A stretch of DNA of 16,649 nucleotides from Lunasporangiospora selenospora (taxonomy: Eukaryota; Mortierellomycota; Mortierellomycetes; Mortierellales; Mortierellaceae): positions 21,014 to 37,662 of the forward strand of contig JAABOA010000018.1 of NCBI GenBank assembly GCA_015680635.1, given 5' to 3'. Shown piece by piece: positions 1-9,689 of the stretch. Each line of letters begins with the position of its first letter. Within the stretch, counting starts at the first letter, position 1. The translations under genes were made by a program, and so were the position numbers. The notes under the pieces were generated by a model. The model did no database searches and was not told the origin of the DNA. It saw only the letters and a program-made list of their open reading frames with translations.

Positions 1-348
1 GCCGCTACCGGTACTTCCCATAGTGGGATTACCAGGGCCGTTGGTTGACTTTGAGCTCCGGGCAAAGGAGACGAGTTTTTCCAGGTTACGGCTGTAGGTC
101 TCTTCGGCCTCGAGCCTCTTATTAAAGTAGCCAAGAAGTTTTGCAGTGTCTTCACCCTGCATTGTCTGAAAGATGCGATTGAGAGGCGCGTCCCATTGCT
201 GAGTCTGGTCGCGGGCCTCTTTGCCCTCCTTGGAGATGGCTGGCATGGCGAGCTGATGAGGTTTGATAGGATTAGCCCGAACCAGAGAGGTCGGTGCGAA
301 GGCCTCTCGGTCTACATCGCTGGGAGTGCGGCTGTGCCGCGAGGTCAT
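1..348 (-). CDS. F-BAR (FCH) domain protein, N-terminal part only
   Basis: Reading right to left from the ATG at 348, 116 codons are open to the left edge, so this is the 5' end of a longer gene. Residues 1-47 are a polar, basic, probably disordered leader. From about residue 50 the pattern is that of the FCH/F-BAR start: a hydrophobic helix with LNRIFQTM (57-64), then LLGYFNKRLEAEETYSRNLEKLV (71-93), matching the family pattern of a helix followed by K/R-R-x-x-x-E-x-x-Y-x-x-x-L-x-K-L. F-BAR dimers bind and bend plasma membrane and in fungi serve cytokinesis, endocytosis or Rho signalling. The part that would tell Bzz1, Cdc15/Hof1, Rgd or other types apart (SH3, RhoGAP) lies outside the window, so no symbol is given. 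The last visible residues are Gly/Ser/Asn rich, unusual so early in an F-BAR and possibly a loop insertion. The ATG lies in a good context (CACC before it). Confidence 0.8.
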   Translation of the reverse strand, partial: MTSRHSRTPSDVDREAFAPTSLVRANPIKPHQLAMPAISKEGKEARDQTQQWDAPLNRIFQTMQGEDTAKLLGYFNKRLEAEETYSRNLEKLVSFARSSKSTNGPGNPTMGSTGSG

Positions 349-1501
349 GGTGATGGAGACAGGGGGTGGGAAGGATGGGTAAAGGAATGGGAGCAAGAGT
401 CGGAATCAGGCCGAATAGTATCGATGGATACCGAGTAGTGAGAGTGGCAGTGGCGGTGGTGACAATGGCGATGAGCAATGGGTGATGGAGAGGAGCGATA
501 GGCAGGAGCAATGGATGGTGAAACAGAGCGAGCTCGAGAGTATGAGTGAATAGAGAAGAGAGAAGAGAGAAGAGAGAAGAGAGAAGAGAGAAGAGAGAAG
601 AGAGAAGAGAGAGGAGAGGAGAGAAGAGAGAGGAGAGGAGAGAAGAGAGAGAGGAGATAAAGAGAGGACAAAGTAAAAAAAGAAAAAAAACGAATGGGGC
701 CTATGACATCAGAGACAGGTACAGGCATGACCTGGGTGACTGAGAATGGCCAGACCACACCAAGGCCGGGATAATGCATCCTCCATTGATCCCACTAATC
801 CACGCCCATCACACTCTGCCATTTCATCGACAGAACATTGCGCCACACTTCGATCGCCTTGCCCTGCGCCTGCTCGTTTGTACTCTCTCCCCAGCCCGTT
901 GACTTGACCCAGTTTTGACGGAGTAACCCCACTCCGCTTCTGTCAGACACTGTGACAGACACGCGTGGGTACTTGGTACTTCATCTGGAGAGGATGGGGC
1001 ACAGCTCAAAGGCGCGGCCCGTGTCCTAGAGACAGGGACTCTATCCTTCAACGGCCCAAACGTCTTTCCTCTCATCATGATTGGGTCAGTCATCATCCTG
1101 CCCTGACCTCACACTCGGAGCATCCCTTGCAATTGCAACCTTGATCTCCTTGGAGAAACCCTTTTCTGTTCTTTTTTTCTTTTTGTCCTTTGATCCAGGA
1201 ATGTGCGAGTTTGCACGTAAGCACGCGGCGGAGTGGCCGCCTTGGAGCAGCAAAAAATGAGCAAGGCCAATCGTCTGGCACGATGAGCACACAGGGACGA
1301 ATCCAGGCCCTGAGCCTTCCGAGGGATGTTGGGCCGCGTGCTCAGTCTGGCCTTTTGGAGCATGCAGCACTGCCCTAGCACACAAAGAAGCCTTTCGTGT
1401 TTGCCACCAACAAGGTCGCGCCTGTGACTGGCTCCTTGGGTGATATTTTCTTCGCCTCACAAACCCCACTCGCTCAACATTCCAAGCTCTAGACCTCGCC
1501 C
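349..1501. promoter_or_regulatory. Divergent intergenic region between F-BAR and neurochondrin genes
   Basis: A stretch of 1.15 kb lies between two divergent start codons. It holds the GA-rich tandem repeat described separately, which on the minus strand forms a CT-rich leader or promoter tract for the F-BAR gene, a style common in fungal promoters. The part from about 780 to 1500 has no recognisable box. Open frames in it, up to 154 codons on the minus strand, look compositionally random and overlap the start of the neurochondrin gene; I do not call them genes. Confidence 0.5.
552..657. repeat. GA-rich tandem repeat (7-mer AGAGAAG, then AGAGAGG variants)
   Basis: From 552 the unit AGAGAAG repeats head to tail about eight times, then passes into an irregular mix of AGAGAGG and AGAGG units up to about 657. 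One strand is almost pure purine. It lies 200-310 bp upstream of the F-BAR start codon, so it is transcribed-side CT-rich for that gene. Confidence 0.9.
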
Positions 1502-3688
1502 ATGGACTCGACATCAGGATCAGGAGCACCCGCTCAAAACACAACTGCAATGTCAGACCTAGATCATTGCTTGGGCCTCATTCGACCAGAGATGTCGGAC
1601 GAGTCCAAATTTATTGGCCTGACTCTCATGTCTGACCTCTTACAAAGCTCGCAAGACCTAGAAACCATGACTAGGTTCTTTGAGAACATGGACTTTGCTT
1701 TTATGGATAGGATGATGTTGATTGGTAGGGCTAGAAAAAAAAGGGTACTTTACTATTGACTATACAATGGCAACAAGTCTAACCAATACCTGATCATTGC
1801 TTATAGAGGATGATGCCGTTCCAAAAGATGCGGGCGTAGACGCCAAGGCTATCCGATCCATTGCACTCGATATTATGAACTGCTTCTCTTCGCATTGGCA
1901 GCTCCTTGTCCGGAACGAATTCAAAGAGAGGGTTCCAACTATGCTTTCTATACTCTCGGCAAGGTACCGTTTTAATCAACTCTATTTATCTTTTCTAGTG
2001 ACAGTTCAAGGTTTATATATCTCACTCACTTCTCTCTCATTGGCAACATAGTGATGATACAGGCAACAGTGAAAAGATCCTTGACGTCATGTTACGAGTT
2101 TCAACATATCCTCAGATAGCCATGATATTAACCAATCCTGGCTATCAAGGCACTATTGTCTCCTTTATTTTTGATACATTTGAGAGTAAAGGTAAATGGC
2201 CTCCACACTCTTGAAACACCGCGCTTACCCACCAGAGTGCTCGCTTTGGAGACTAATGCTGCCTTTGGTCTTGACCACACATTTAATGCATAGGAAAGTC
2301 TCACGAGGACGCAATTCAAATCTGTAAACGGACATTTCTGGTCATCAAGGACGGCTATAAGCAGAATCCAGCAGCTGTTCTACAGATTACCTCGGGATTC
2401 CTACCAACCATCATGACAATGATCGCCAAGCGCTTTGGTAATCCCTCCGAGACTCACAAGGCCGAAATTCTCAAGCTACTTTCAGAATCGATGGCATACT
2501 TGCCAGAGGCATATGTACAGCAACATGTTAAGCAACATGGAACCAAAACACGCGAGTGGACAAAATTCCTCAAGTCGGGTTTAATTCAGCTATTGAGCAC
2601 TCGACAAGGTATAGTATTTAAAGTCATCCCTATCATGGCCATATTGGATGAAGTCAAGTAATATGTTGAAAAGACAATGAGATAAAACTCTAACCAAGAG
2701 TGTATGTGTATACTACAGCACCTTCAACGCGTGATGACTGTTTCAGGTTGATAGGTATTCTTCTGCAAAGACTAGGACCTGAATGGCTTTTCCCCGACAT
2801 GACAGCATCCTATTCAGCCACTCAATCGCCACCACCAAAGCACAAATCTCCAGCGACACTTGTTAGCTCAATTGAGTCGTTATCGTTAAGCGAAAGCGAG
2901 ATTAGTAAAAAATTTGTGGCCTTGGTCGTGCACTTGACGTGCGTAGAAGTACGTGTGTTGATGGATGAGCTAGCAGACGATCTTTCGGCGCAACCCGCTG
3001 CACAAGACTCGGCTGATTCATCTATTCAAGCCAAGAAGGTCCGAATGGAACAGGTGCTGCCCCTTGCATACGAGATCCTGGAGGTCACAATCGGGTACCT
3101 TGTCAACATTGTTGAGAATGAGGGAAGTGTCGATCAAGGTCTTTTCAACGCCACTGGGCTGCTCAAGCTTCAGGAATCACTCGGAGGAGCATTCGCAGCA
3201 ATCGTGGATTATCTCAAAGATCTCCAGGTAAGACATAAAACCGTTTCCATACTTCATCTCTATATTAAGGCGCGTATTGAACCACTGCTTACTCTGTACT
3301 AATTGCCCATTCGATTCGTCCACTTTTCTAGTTTAGTGCAAGTGGACGTCCCGAAAAGCTTGCGTCAAATATGATTTACTTGGCTTCACTCAGGATCTTG
3401 TCAGCATGGCTGGCAGAAGATGATTCGTTCCATGGCCAGGTTGCCGATATTGTCGCTAAACTAGAGGAGGTTGTCCAATACTGGTAAGATCACGTTGATG
3501 CTAAAAAGAAGTCCAAGCCTTTATTTTAAATGACGCAGCATCTTTCTAATCATACACCTGGCGTTGGTCGGCCTTTAATTCTCTCCGCTCTTGTTTTCTT
3601 CAACTATAGCGAGTTTAAAGGAAAGACTTCTCTGCTAAAAGTTTTGCAGCCCACTCTAGAGAGATTCTACAGTCTTGATCTGGTCTAG
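1502..3688 (+). CDS. NCDN: Neurochondrin-family protein (7 exons, 524 aa)
   Basis: Exons: 1502-1724, 1807-1963, 2052-2191, 2294-2608, 2719-3227, 3332-3483, 3610-3688; 1575 nt, frame kept at each GT-AG join. Introns are 82-126 nt; the first and fourth have CTAAC shortly before the acceptor. The family pattern is clear near the start: an L-x-x-C-L-x-L-I motif at about 20-27, then SDESKFIGLTLMSDLLQ, and FFENMDFAFMDRMM near 60-72, like the human neurochondrin segment around GFTFPNRLL. The next exon (DAKAIRSIALDIMNCF) also fits. The rest is all-helical, as expected of this armadillo-like fold. Neurochondrin is a cytosolic protein studied in animals for neurite outgrowth and signalling; its job in fungi is poorly defined. 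At 524 aa it is shorter than human NCDN (about 730). ATG 1502 is chosen as the first in frame; ATG 1550 is an alternative. It faces the HAUS5-like gene tail to tail with 34 bp between the stops. Confidence 0.85.
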
Positions 3689-3722
3689 TTCCAAAAGTAA
3701 AAATCCGAAAATACATTCCTCT

Positions 3723-6494
3723 TTATATTGCAGTACTGGAGGGTGTGTCCTCATCACTATCGGCCAATCCGGATATTGTTTGAAGTCGTTCATAATCCTC
3801 AAGGAGGGCCTGAATATCGCCAGCGCTCTTTTCGCCTACATCAACTCTTGACAGAGCCTCTTGGAGGCTTTTTTCAAATGAGGCTTGGTAGTTTGAGTCG
3901 CATTCTATCAGTTTCTTGAAGGTCTCCTGCAGGCTTCCTCCAAACTTGTATGAGGAAGATTTGTTGCTCCTTATCCTTTTGCAACTATGCTGGTCATCAT
4001 GGTCTTTACTCTTGCTCAACTCTTCAATCTCAAGTCTTAGGTCATGAGCTGACGTTGCCATAGACTCGGCAGTCTTTGCTCTGAATTGCTCTGTCGCCAT
4101 CGTCATATTGTCTGTGGCTGCTGATGATTGTGACCGGATTACGTTAAGTCTCTTCATTTCCAGAAGGTAAAGAGCCATCCTATCTGCAGAAAGGGTTGCA
4201 GATCCAGCAGCCTTGCATCCCTTGCCAAAATCCATTGTGGATCGCCATGTAACCAGGTGATCAGATTGCTTTGCAGATTCTCCTTGTTGACTCTGCTCCA
4301 ATAGATGGTCGACCATCTTGGAATTATCCTCGATAGTGGCTGTTTTATGGCTGGCAAGGTTTGAAAGTAGCGACAGATCTTGAGAAACACTAGCCTCAAC
4401 TTCTTTTGAGAATGAATCGGCAATAGAAAGTATACCTTGGAGGTGAAGGCGAATCATTTCAATCAAATTCTCGATCGCCTGTGTGATTTGTGACTTGAGG
4501 TAGTGGCGCATTTGTAGGTAATGTTAGACGGACCCTTTCAATTGCCGTCCCCCTCTTGTGGTTGAAACTCATAAAAGTCATGCACTACTTACTAGTCTCT
4601 TATCAGCAATCCTGGCAGTCTTGGTTATCTCATCTAATTTCATACACTGCTCATCCGATGATACTACACGCTCAACAAGATTCTCCTGCTCAACTTGAAT
4701 GAATTCCAGAGCCATTAAGAGGCCCTTCAGGTGAGCCTTGGCTTCATCAAGTTCCTGAAGGTTGCTGTTCACCTTGGTATCTTGCTCTCGTTTCTGAGAT
4801 AAAGCCCTCATCTGAGTATACAGTCGGCCCCTTTCTTGCTCGATTGACAGGATTTTTTCCGCTACAGAGTCAATCTGAGCAACTCGTTCGAGGTGGTGCT
4901 CACGGAACAACTGGCGGATAAAATTGAAAAAAGTCAGCAATATTTCACGGCACGAAATCAGCACAGCGCGCCGATTCGCTTAAAAAAATCAAGCTACTTC
5001 CTCCACCTTACTGTTAACAGTTTTGCAGCCTCTGATTCCGAAGCGGGCTCACCCGGTCCTTGTCGAGAAGAATGAAGAGCGCTCATCTTGAGTTCATTGG
5101 CCATCCTTATGAAGCTGACAGTCGAACTTGAGGATTGCCTGATAGCATTATAAAGTTCTTCTGTAGGCTGTCTGAGGTAGCCATGTCCCTGTGGTAAAAC
5201 AGGACTGTCATTAAAATGCATAGATTATTATTAGTATTTCAGTGCTCCACAGGTCCAGGTGGGATGGTGACAGAGACATGTGGTATTTTTGACTTACTCA
5301 AGCGTGGTGCTGTTGACTACTTCTGAAATGTCGGCGACTAAAGAGCGCGACAATTCCTGAATAATGATTGTATGAAGCGTGGCCTTTAGGTCAATTGGAT
5401 GAACTTCTTTTTGCTTTCTCGCTTCTATCCATCATCTAAGGGAGACCACAAGAAAAGGCTTGGATATCTACCTGAGTTGCGCGGAGGTAATCTTCATCCA
5501 TGGCTGGGAATGGCTCATTCATATTTGGTAAAGTCTCTATCCGTTCAATAAGCGATTGAAACTCCTGTAATATCCGGGTTCTGCGAGTGCTTTGCATGCG
5601 AAGAATTTCCTTCAAAGTTTGTCGCTGTCGCTCCCACTTAATCCTTGACTTGACCTTGGCGATCTCGTTCTCTAGAAACCAAGAAATAAATGCTCCGCCA
5701 AGTCAATACGAGATTAGGCGCATTATTTTGTTCCTTTAGGAGCTCATTGCTGTCGACAAAACTAAAAGTACTATACGTTTTTGGGTTATTGCTTGGATGA
5801 GTTCATGACATCGAGAATCTCGTAGCTGCCTCTCCTGAATTAGCGTCATCCTCTTCTTGTGGTCGGAATCCATGCCTTCTGTGTGAGAATGTTCTCCGTG
5901 GCTAATCTGCAAATCATATGCCAGTCTAGTGACGGTAGAGCGTATCGATCAAATAGCGACACAGTTAAATAAGAGAGATCGTAGATAGTCTGCTTATCCT
6001 TAAGCGTTAAATGAGTGGCGAGTTGGCCGATTGCTATAACTTACGATCTCCGCTTCATGTTCTCCACCAAGTAGTCGAACATAGGACCTAGGGGACCCTC
6101 ACACACTCTGATCAAAGTTGTATATGTCGTGTCATGGGTGTTGGTGAGAATATGTTGGATTGGTAGTTGGTTTCAAGTCTAATAACCGCCCTGCGACGTT
6201 CAGCAGTTCTCAATTTCCAATAGAGTACCTTGAGAGGTGGTCCGGGCAGAGCGAAACTGTGCTTGGTGTTTGTGTGAGAGAGGAGAAGCTCCTCGAGTAT
6301 TTGTCTTGGTCACTGTTTTGACTATCTGGTTGATATCCTAGCTCGTCGACTGCCCAGGAATACACTCTGGCTGCACGAGAAGGGTCATTGTTCGAGACCT
6401 GAGTCGAGGGTACTATTGTTGCAGCCTTGGGGAGAGCTGAAGATTGGCTGCGGCGCCGGTTGTTCTGCCGACGTTGATGTCGAATGTCATTCAT
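3723..6494 (-). CDS. HAUS5: HAUS augmin-like complex subunit 5 homologue (8 exons, 683 aa)
   Basis: Exons in order on the minus strand: 6494-6229, 6107-6045, 5901-5777, 5671-5472, 5413-5298, 5204-5012, 4910-4593, 4493-3723; 2052 nt, frame kept throughout. Introns are 58-143 nt, GT-AG, with TACTAAT in the fifth and CTAAC in the seventh. After a basic leader (1-40) residues 41-54 read AARVYSWAVDELGY, and 87-106 read as LSRVCEGPLGPMFDYLVENM. This follows the start of human HAUS5 (WAVEEMG, then a Leu-Arg-x-x-Cys-x-Gly block and a Y-[IL]-L helix). The remainder is coiled coil, mainly at about 120-215 and 325-560, ending in a polar acidic tail. HAUS5 is one of eight augmin subunits that recruit gamma-tubulin to the sides of spindle microtubules. 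Human HAUS5 is 633 aa. The start is ATG 6494 (A at -3); the frame is open further upstream but has no ATG. The name rests on the N-terminus only; a different coiled-coil spindle protein is possible. Confidence 0.7.
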
Positions 6495-6698
6495 TTGAAT
6501 GCCTTGGGTCCATGGAGGGCGCAAGGATTCCTTGAAGCTCTGTTGAAACTTGTTCTTCTATGGTGGCTTTGCCCAACCATGTTCCAATTTGGCAATTTCT
6601 CGTTTCTCTGGGGACGCAACGGAGATGGGGGGAACGTGAGCCAAATTTTTCCGATCGTGAGTTGCCGCTTTTTGCTTCTACAACATCAACCAACAACA
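6495..6698. promoter_or_regulatory. Compact bidirectional promoter (HAUS5-like / DNAJC11)
   Basis: Only 204 bp separate the two divergent start codons. It contains a CCAAT pentamer at 6584-6588 on the plus strand and a pyrimidine- and A/C-rich leader just before the DNAJC11 ATG (CAACAACAATGG at 6691-6702). No TATA box is evident. Both 5' UTRs and the core promoters must fit in this space. Confidence 0.5.
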
Positions 6699-9388
6699 AT
6701 GGATGACCCTTATGAGGACAGGTCCATGCCCTCCGACCATGGACTGCCCAAGAATGAATCAGATGACCATCTCGATGACCTTGACAACCTTAAGCCAGCC
6801 GAAGTCGACTACTACGCCGTCCTGAACTTGTCCAAGAGTGTAGGATATACTACTTCTCCGTATGCACGAGAGACTGAATTCAGGAATTAGACGGAAGTCC
6901 TACATCGCTCTCTAACACGCTTTTTACTCGATCCCGGCTTGTCATTTCGGCACAATCTTTGCACGCTCTGCCTCCTATATTATCTGCTTGACGCGTGGAT
7001 ATTTGGACATTTAGGCGACCGAAGAAGAGATCAAGGATGCCTATAAGCGTCTCAGCAGAATCTTCCATCCGGATAAGCACAACGACCAGGCGCTGAAGGA
7101 AGCAGCAGAGACCAAATTCCACACCATCAATAGGGCTTTTGAAGGTACAGACAACTGTCGATAGGATGTCACCATATTGCACAGATGAGGGTGCGATTCC
7201 CAGACATGATCTGACAGGATCGTATTCACACCTTTTTTATGCTTGTCTCCTTTCACATTCAATTAATCGACAAAAGTCCTTAGCACCCCTCATTTGCGTG
7301 CAGCTTATGACGAGTATGGCGAGGAAGGACTGAACACAAAGTGGGACGTTGGTTTCAAGGTCAAGACTGCTCAGGAGGTAAGTATTTCAGGGAGGAGGAA
7401 GTCAAAGAGATCTAGTCTTTGCAGTACAGCATCCACGGGGGCTACAGAGGCAGGCAACTAATATATATTGATTGATTCGCGTCTACATATCAATAGCTCC
7501 GAGATGAGTATTCGCGACTTGCAAAGGAAAAGAGGGAGATTGAATTGGAAAGTCTTGTTCGGTCAAAGAATGACATTACGATCAACGTAGATATGTCTCG
7601 TGTCTTCAGCCAGCCAGACATCCCAACACCATTTGGGGGAACCATGTTTGCTCAGAAGAACCAAGGCGGGTTCCTGAACTCTCTGAAGCGAACAGAGATC
7701 ATGCAATTGTACATGAAGAACTCTTTCGAAGTAAGTTTGTAACATGATGACTTTTGAACAGATCTCGAGAAAATCGAAAGGCTGTTCGAGACGACGCTAA
7801 CATTTGAACCTTTTTTTTTTTTACATAGACACAATTTGGATCCAGGACACAGCTCATTTTGGGTGGCCAGATGACTTCAAGGTCAGGAATGGGCGGAGGA
7901 AATATTGTTGCCACCGTTCGCCATGCTTTCTCGGAAAAGTTTAATGTCGAGGTATGACATATCAATGCTGGATGGTGGCATCTGACGTGATCTCTATGAG
8001 ACTATGGACAATTCGCACTTACACCAGCAGCTATACTTGTGCCAATAGGTCGGCTCATCTCTTTTGAGTCCAAGAGTTGGTGTCTTCAAGGGCACTTACT
8101 CGATCGATCCCATGACCTTTGTTACAGGAACAGCACAGGTCAGGCACTTCGATGGTCCAGCCCCCATTTCCATGACCTTTGGCCGGAGGATTACCAAGGG
8201 CGCTACTGGCTATATGACATATCGCACTGGAGAATGGGCCCTTGGGTCTTGGGGTCCCGCCTTTGAGAGGCGGAGGGAATTTTCTTCGATGGCTTTGGGT
8301 GTCAGCTCGCAGGAGGCCGATGGCGGTTACCAGGCCGAGGTTCAGACGGGCATCATGCAGTCGCACATTTCCCTTGATCGTACCTGGACTGTGGACAACT
8401 TTACTCGTGTGCGTGTTGGAGGAAGCATCTCCACGACTGCAGGAATTAACGTAAGCATTGGAGGAGATCGTAAAGTTACGGAGCACACCAAGGTTGGACT
8501 TGCGGTTGAGGTTGGTCTTTCTGGAGGCGTTGCTTTGAACCTCAAGTAAGTGGATACTAGTTAAACATTGTTCTTTTCTCTGTATCACTTCAGTAACACT
8601 TTTCTAATATGCTGATATTTTGTTCCGCTGGTTAGGGTGAAACGCTTGGGACAGAGTGTGACGCTGCCCATTGTTCTCGCATCAAACTTCAACCCCAAGA
8701 TCGCATTCTGGGCTACGGTCGTCCCCATTTGTGCCGTGACTGCATTGGATATGGGTTATGTGAAGCCCAAGAGGAGAAGAGAGAGAGCTGAGAAGATTGA
8801 CGAGCTTCGTAAGGCCCACGCGGATTTCATTGCTTCTCAAAAGAAGGAGGCTGAGGAGGCTATTGAGCTCTTACGGGAATCGACAGCACGCAAGGCAAAG
8901 AAGGAAGTTGAGAAGGATGGCCTGGTGATTGTTGAGGCTATTTACGGAAATCTGAATGCCGACCCTGAACTTGGTCTTACTGTGGATGTCACAATTGCCA
9001 TCCAGGCGCTTGTCAACAACTCGCAGCTCACTATGCCAGGTGGACATTCCAAGGTACAGAATGAATCCGATGAGACGCAGTTGTTGAAAAATGAGCAAAG
9101 CCCTGTTGGGTCAGATATACTAACTGTTCTCGGTAAATATTTTCCCGTTGTAGACCCACATCCTTGGTTTCTACGACCCATGCTTGGGTGAGAAGAAGCA
9201 CCTGAGGATTAGATATGAGTTCCAGAGGAGACTGCATGAGATCGTCATTGCAGATATGGCAGCACTAGCTGCCCCAGTCCGATGTAGGTATCTCTTATTT
9301 TCTATTTTTTGCTTGGTCTTCATTATTCAGACTACTGACTCTCCTCATACCCTTCCAATGCTGAATAGCCCATCTGTTGGCGCAATAA
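6699..9388 (+). CDS. DNAJC11: DnaJ homologue subfamily C member 11 (9 exons, 597 aa)
   Basis: Exons: 6699-6839, 7015-7144, 7277-7377, 7497-7730, 7829-7951, 8049-8545, 8636-9053, 9154-9283, 9369-9388; 1794 nt in one frame. Residues 37-106 form a J domain, starting DYYAVLNL, with the Hsp70-activating HPD at 65-67 and a final AYDEYGEEGL. The middle (about 180-450) is a Gly- and beta-strand-rich region (for example FGRRITKGATGYM, FTRVRVGGSIS), followed by a basic KPKRRRERAEK helix from 452 and the C-terminal DUF3395 type domain with EAIYGNL and GFYDPC. This order is that of DNAJC11, which in animals sits at the mitochondrial outer membrane with the SAM/MICOS assembly and affects cristae shape. 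Human DNAJC11 is 559 aa, so the length fits. An acidic leader (1-36) precedes the J domain. The last exon codes for only six residues plus stop (joined as SHLLAQ). The ATG is in a strong context, CAACAATGG. Confidence 0.92.
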
Positions 9389-9689
9389 GAGATAAGGAAA
9401 TAAGACGACTCCTTCCCCCGATTTTTCTAGTCCCTAACGAATTACAGTCAAATAGAAAAAAAGAAAAAAAGAAAAAAAAAAGGCATAAAGATCCTGCTAG
9501 TTATGATTTCATTATTTGAGCGTGCTTGCTCAACATCAAGCAGTAAGGGTCGCTAAAGATCATATAAATGACCTTCCTGGCGTTAATCCTGCCTAAAGTG
9601 CTGAAGCCTGCCCTGGAGGATTGGCATTGATCTGACGCTCTAATGGGAACACCAAGGGTCCTGTACCTTTTTATTATCGCTATTATTAT
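9389..9689. other. Tail-to-tail 3' region of DNAJC11 and DAD1
   Basis: These 301 bp separate two convergent stop codons. The stretch holds an A-rich run at about 9455-9482 and both 3' UTRs. An AATAAG-like element at about 9398-9404 may serve DNAJC11, but no canonical signal for it is seen. I see no gene here. Confidence 0.5.
9670..9675 (-). terminator. Poly(A) signal for DAD1
   Basis: Read on the minus strand this is AATAAA, 15-20 nt after the DAD1 stop codon in an A/T-rich stretch. It is a plausible polyadenylation signal; motif match only. Confidence 0.5.

Noticed and set aside
1093-1290. Cys cluster C-x-C-x-x-C-x-x-C in a minus-strand 65-codon frame, reminiscent of a metallothionein
   Set aside because: Only four close cysteines at the very end of a frame that is otherwise unlike a metallothionein, with a long hydrophobic/basic lead and no similar cluster upstream. 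Most likely chance.
1086-1550. 154-codon minus-strand open frame
   Set aside because: It overlaps the first exon of the neurochondrin gene, has random-looking composition and no recognisable domain or splice continuation.
5902-6044. An alternative exon inside the second HAUS5 intron (frame reading TIYDLSYLTVSLFDRY)
   Set aside because: No acceptor AG gives the phase needed to enter this frame from the previous exon; the phase-compatible sites lead to a stop within about a dozen codons. Splicing at 5902 gives a long coiled-coil continuation instead.
6487-6699. 70-codon minus-strand frame in the HAUS5/DNAJC11 promoter
   Set aside because: It overlaps the start of the HAUS5-like gene in a different frame and lies in the short shared promoter; no family resemblance.
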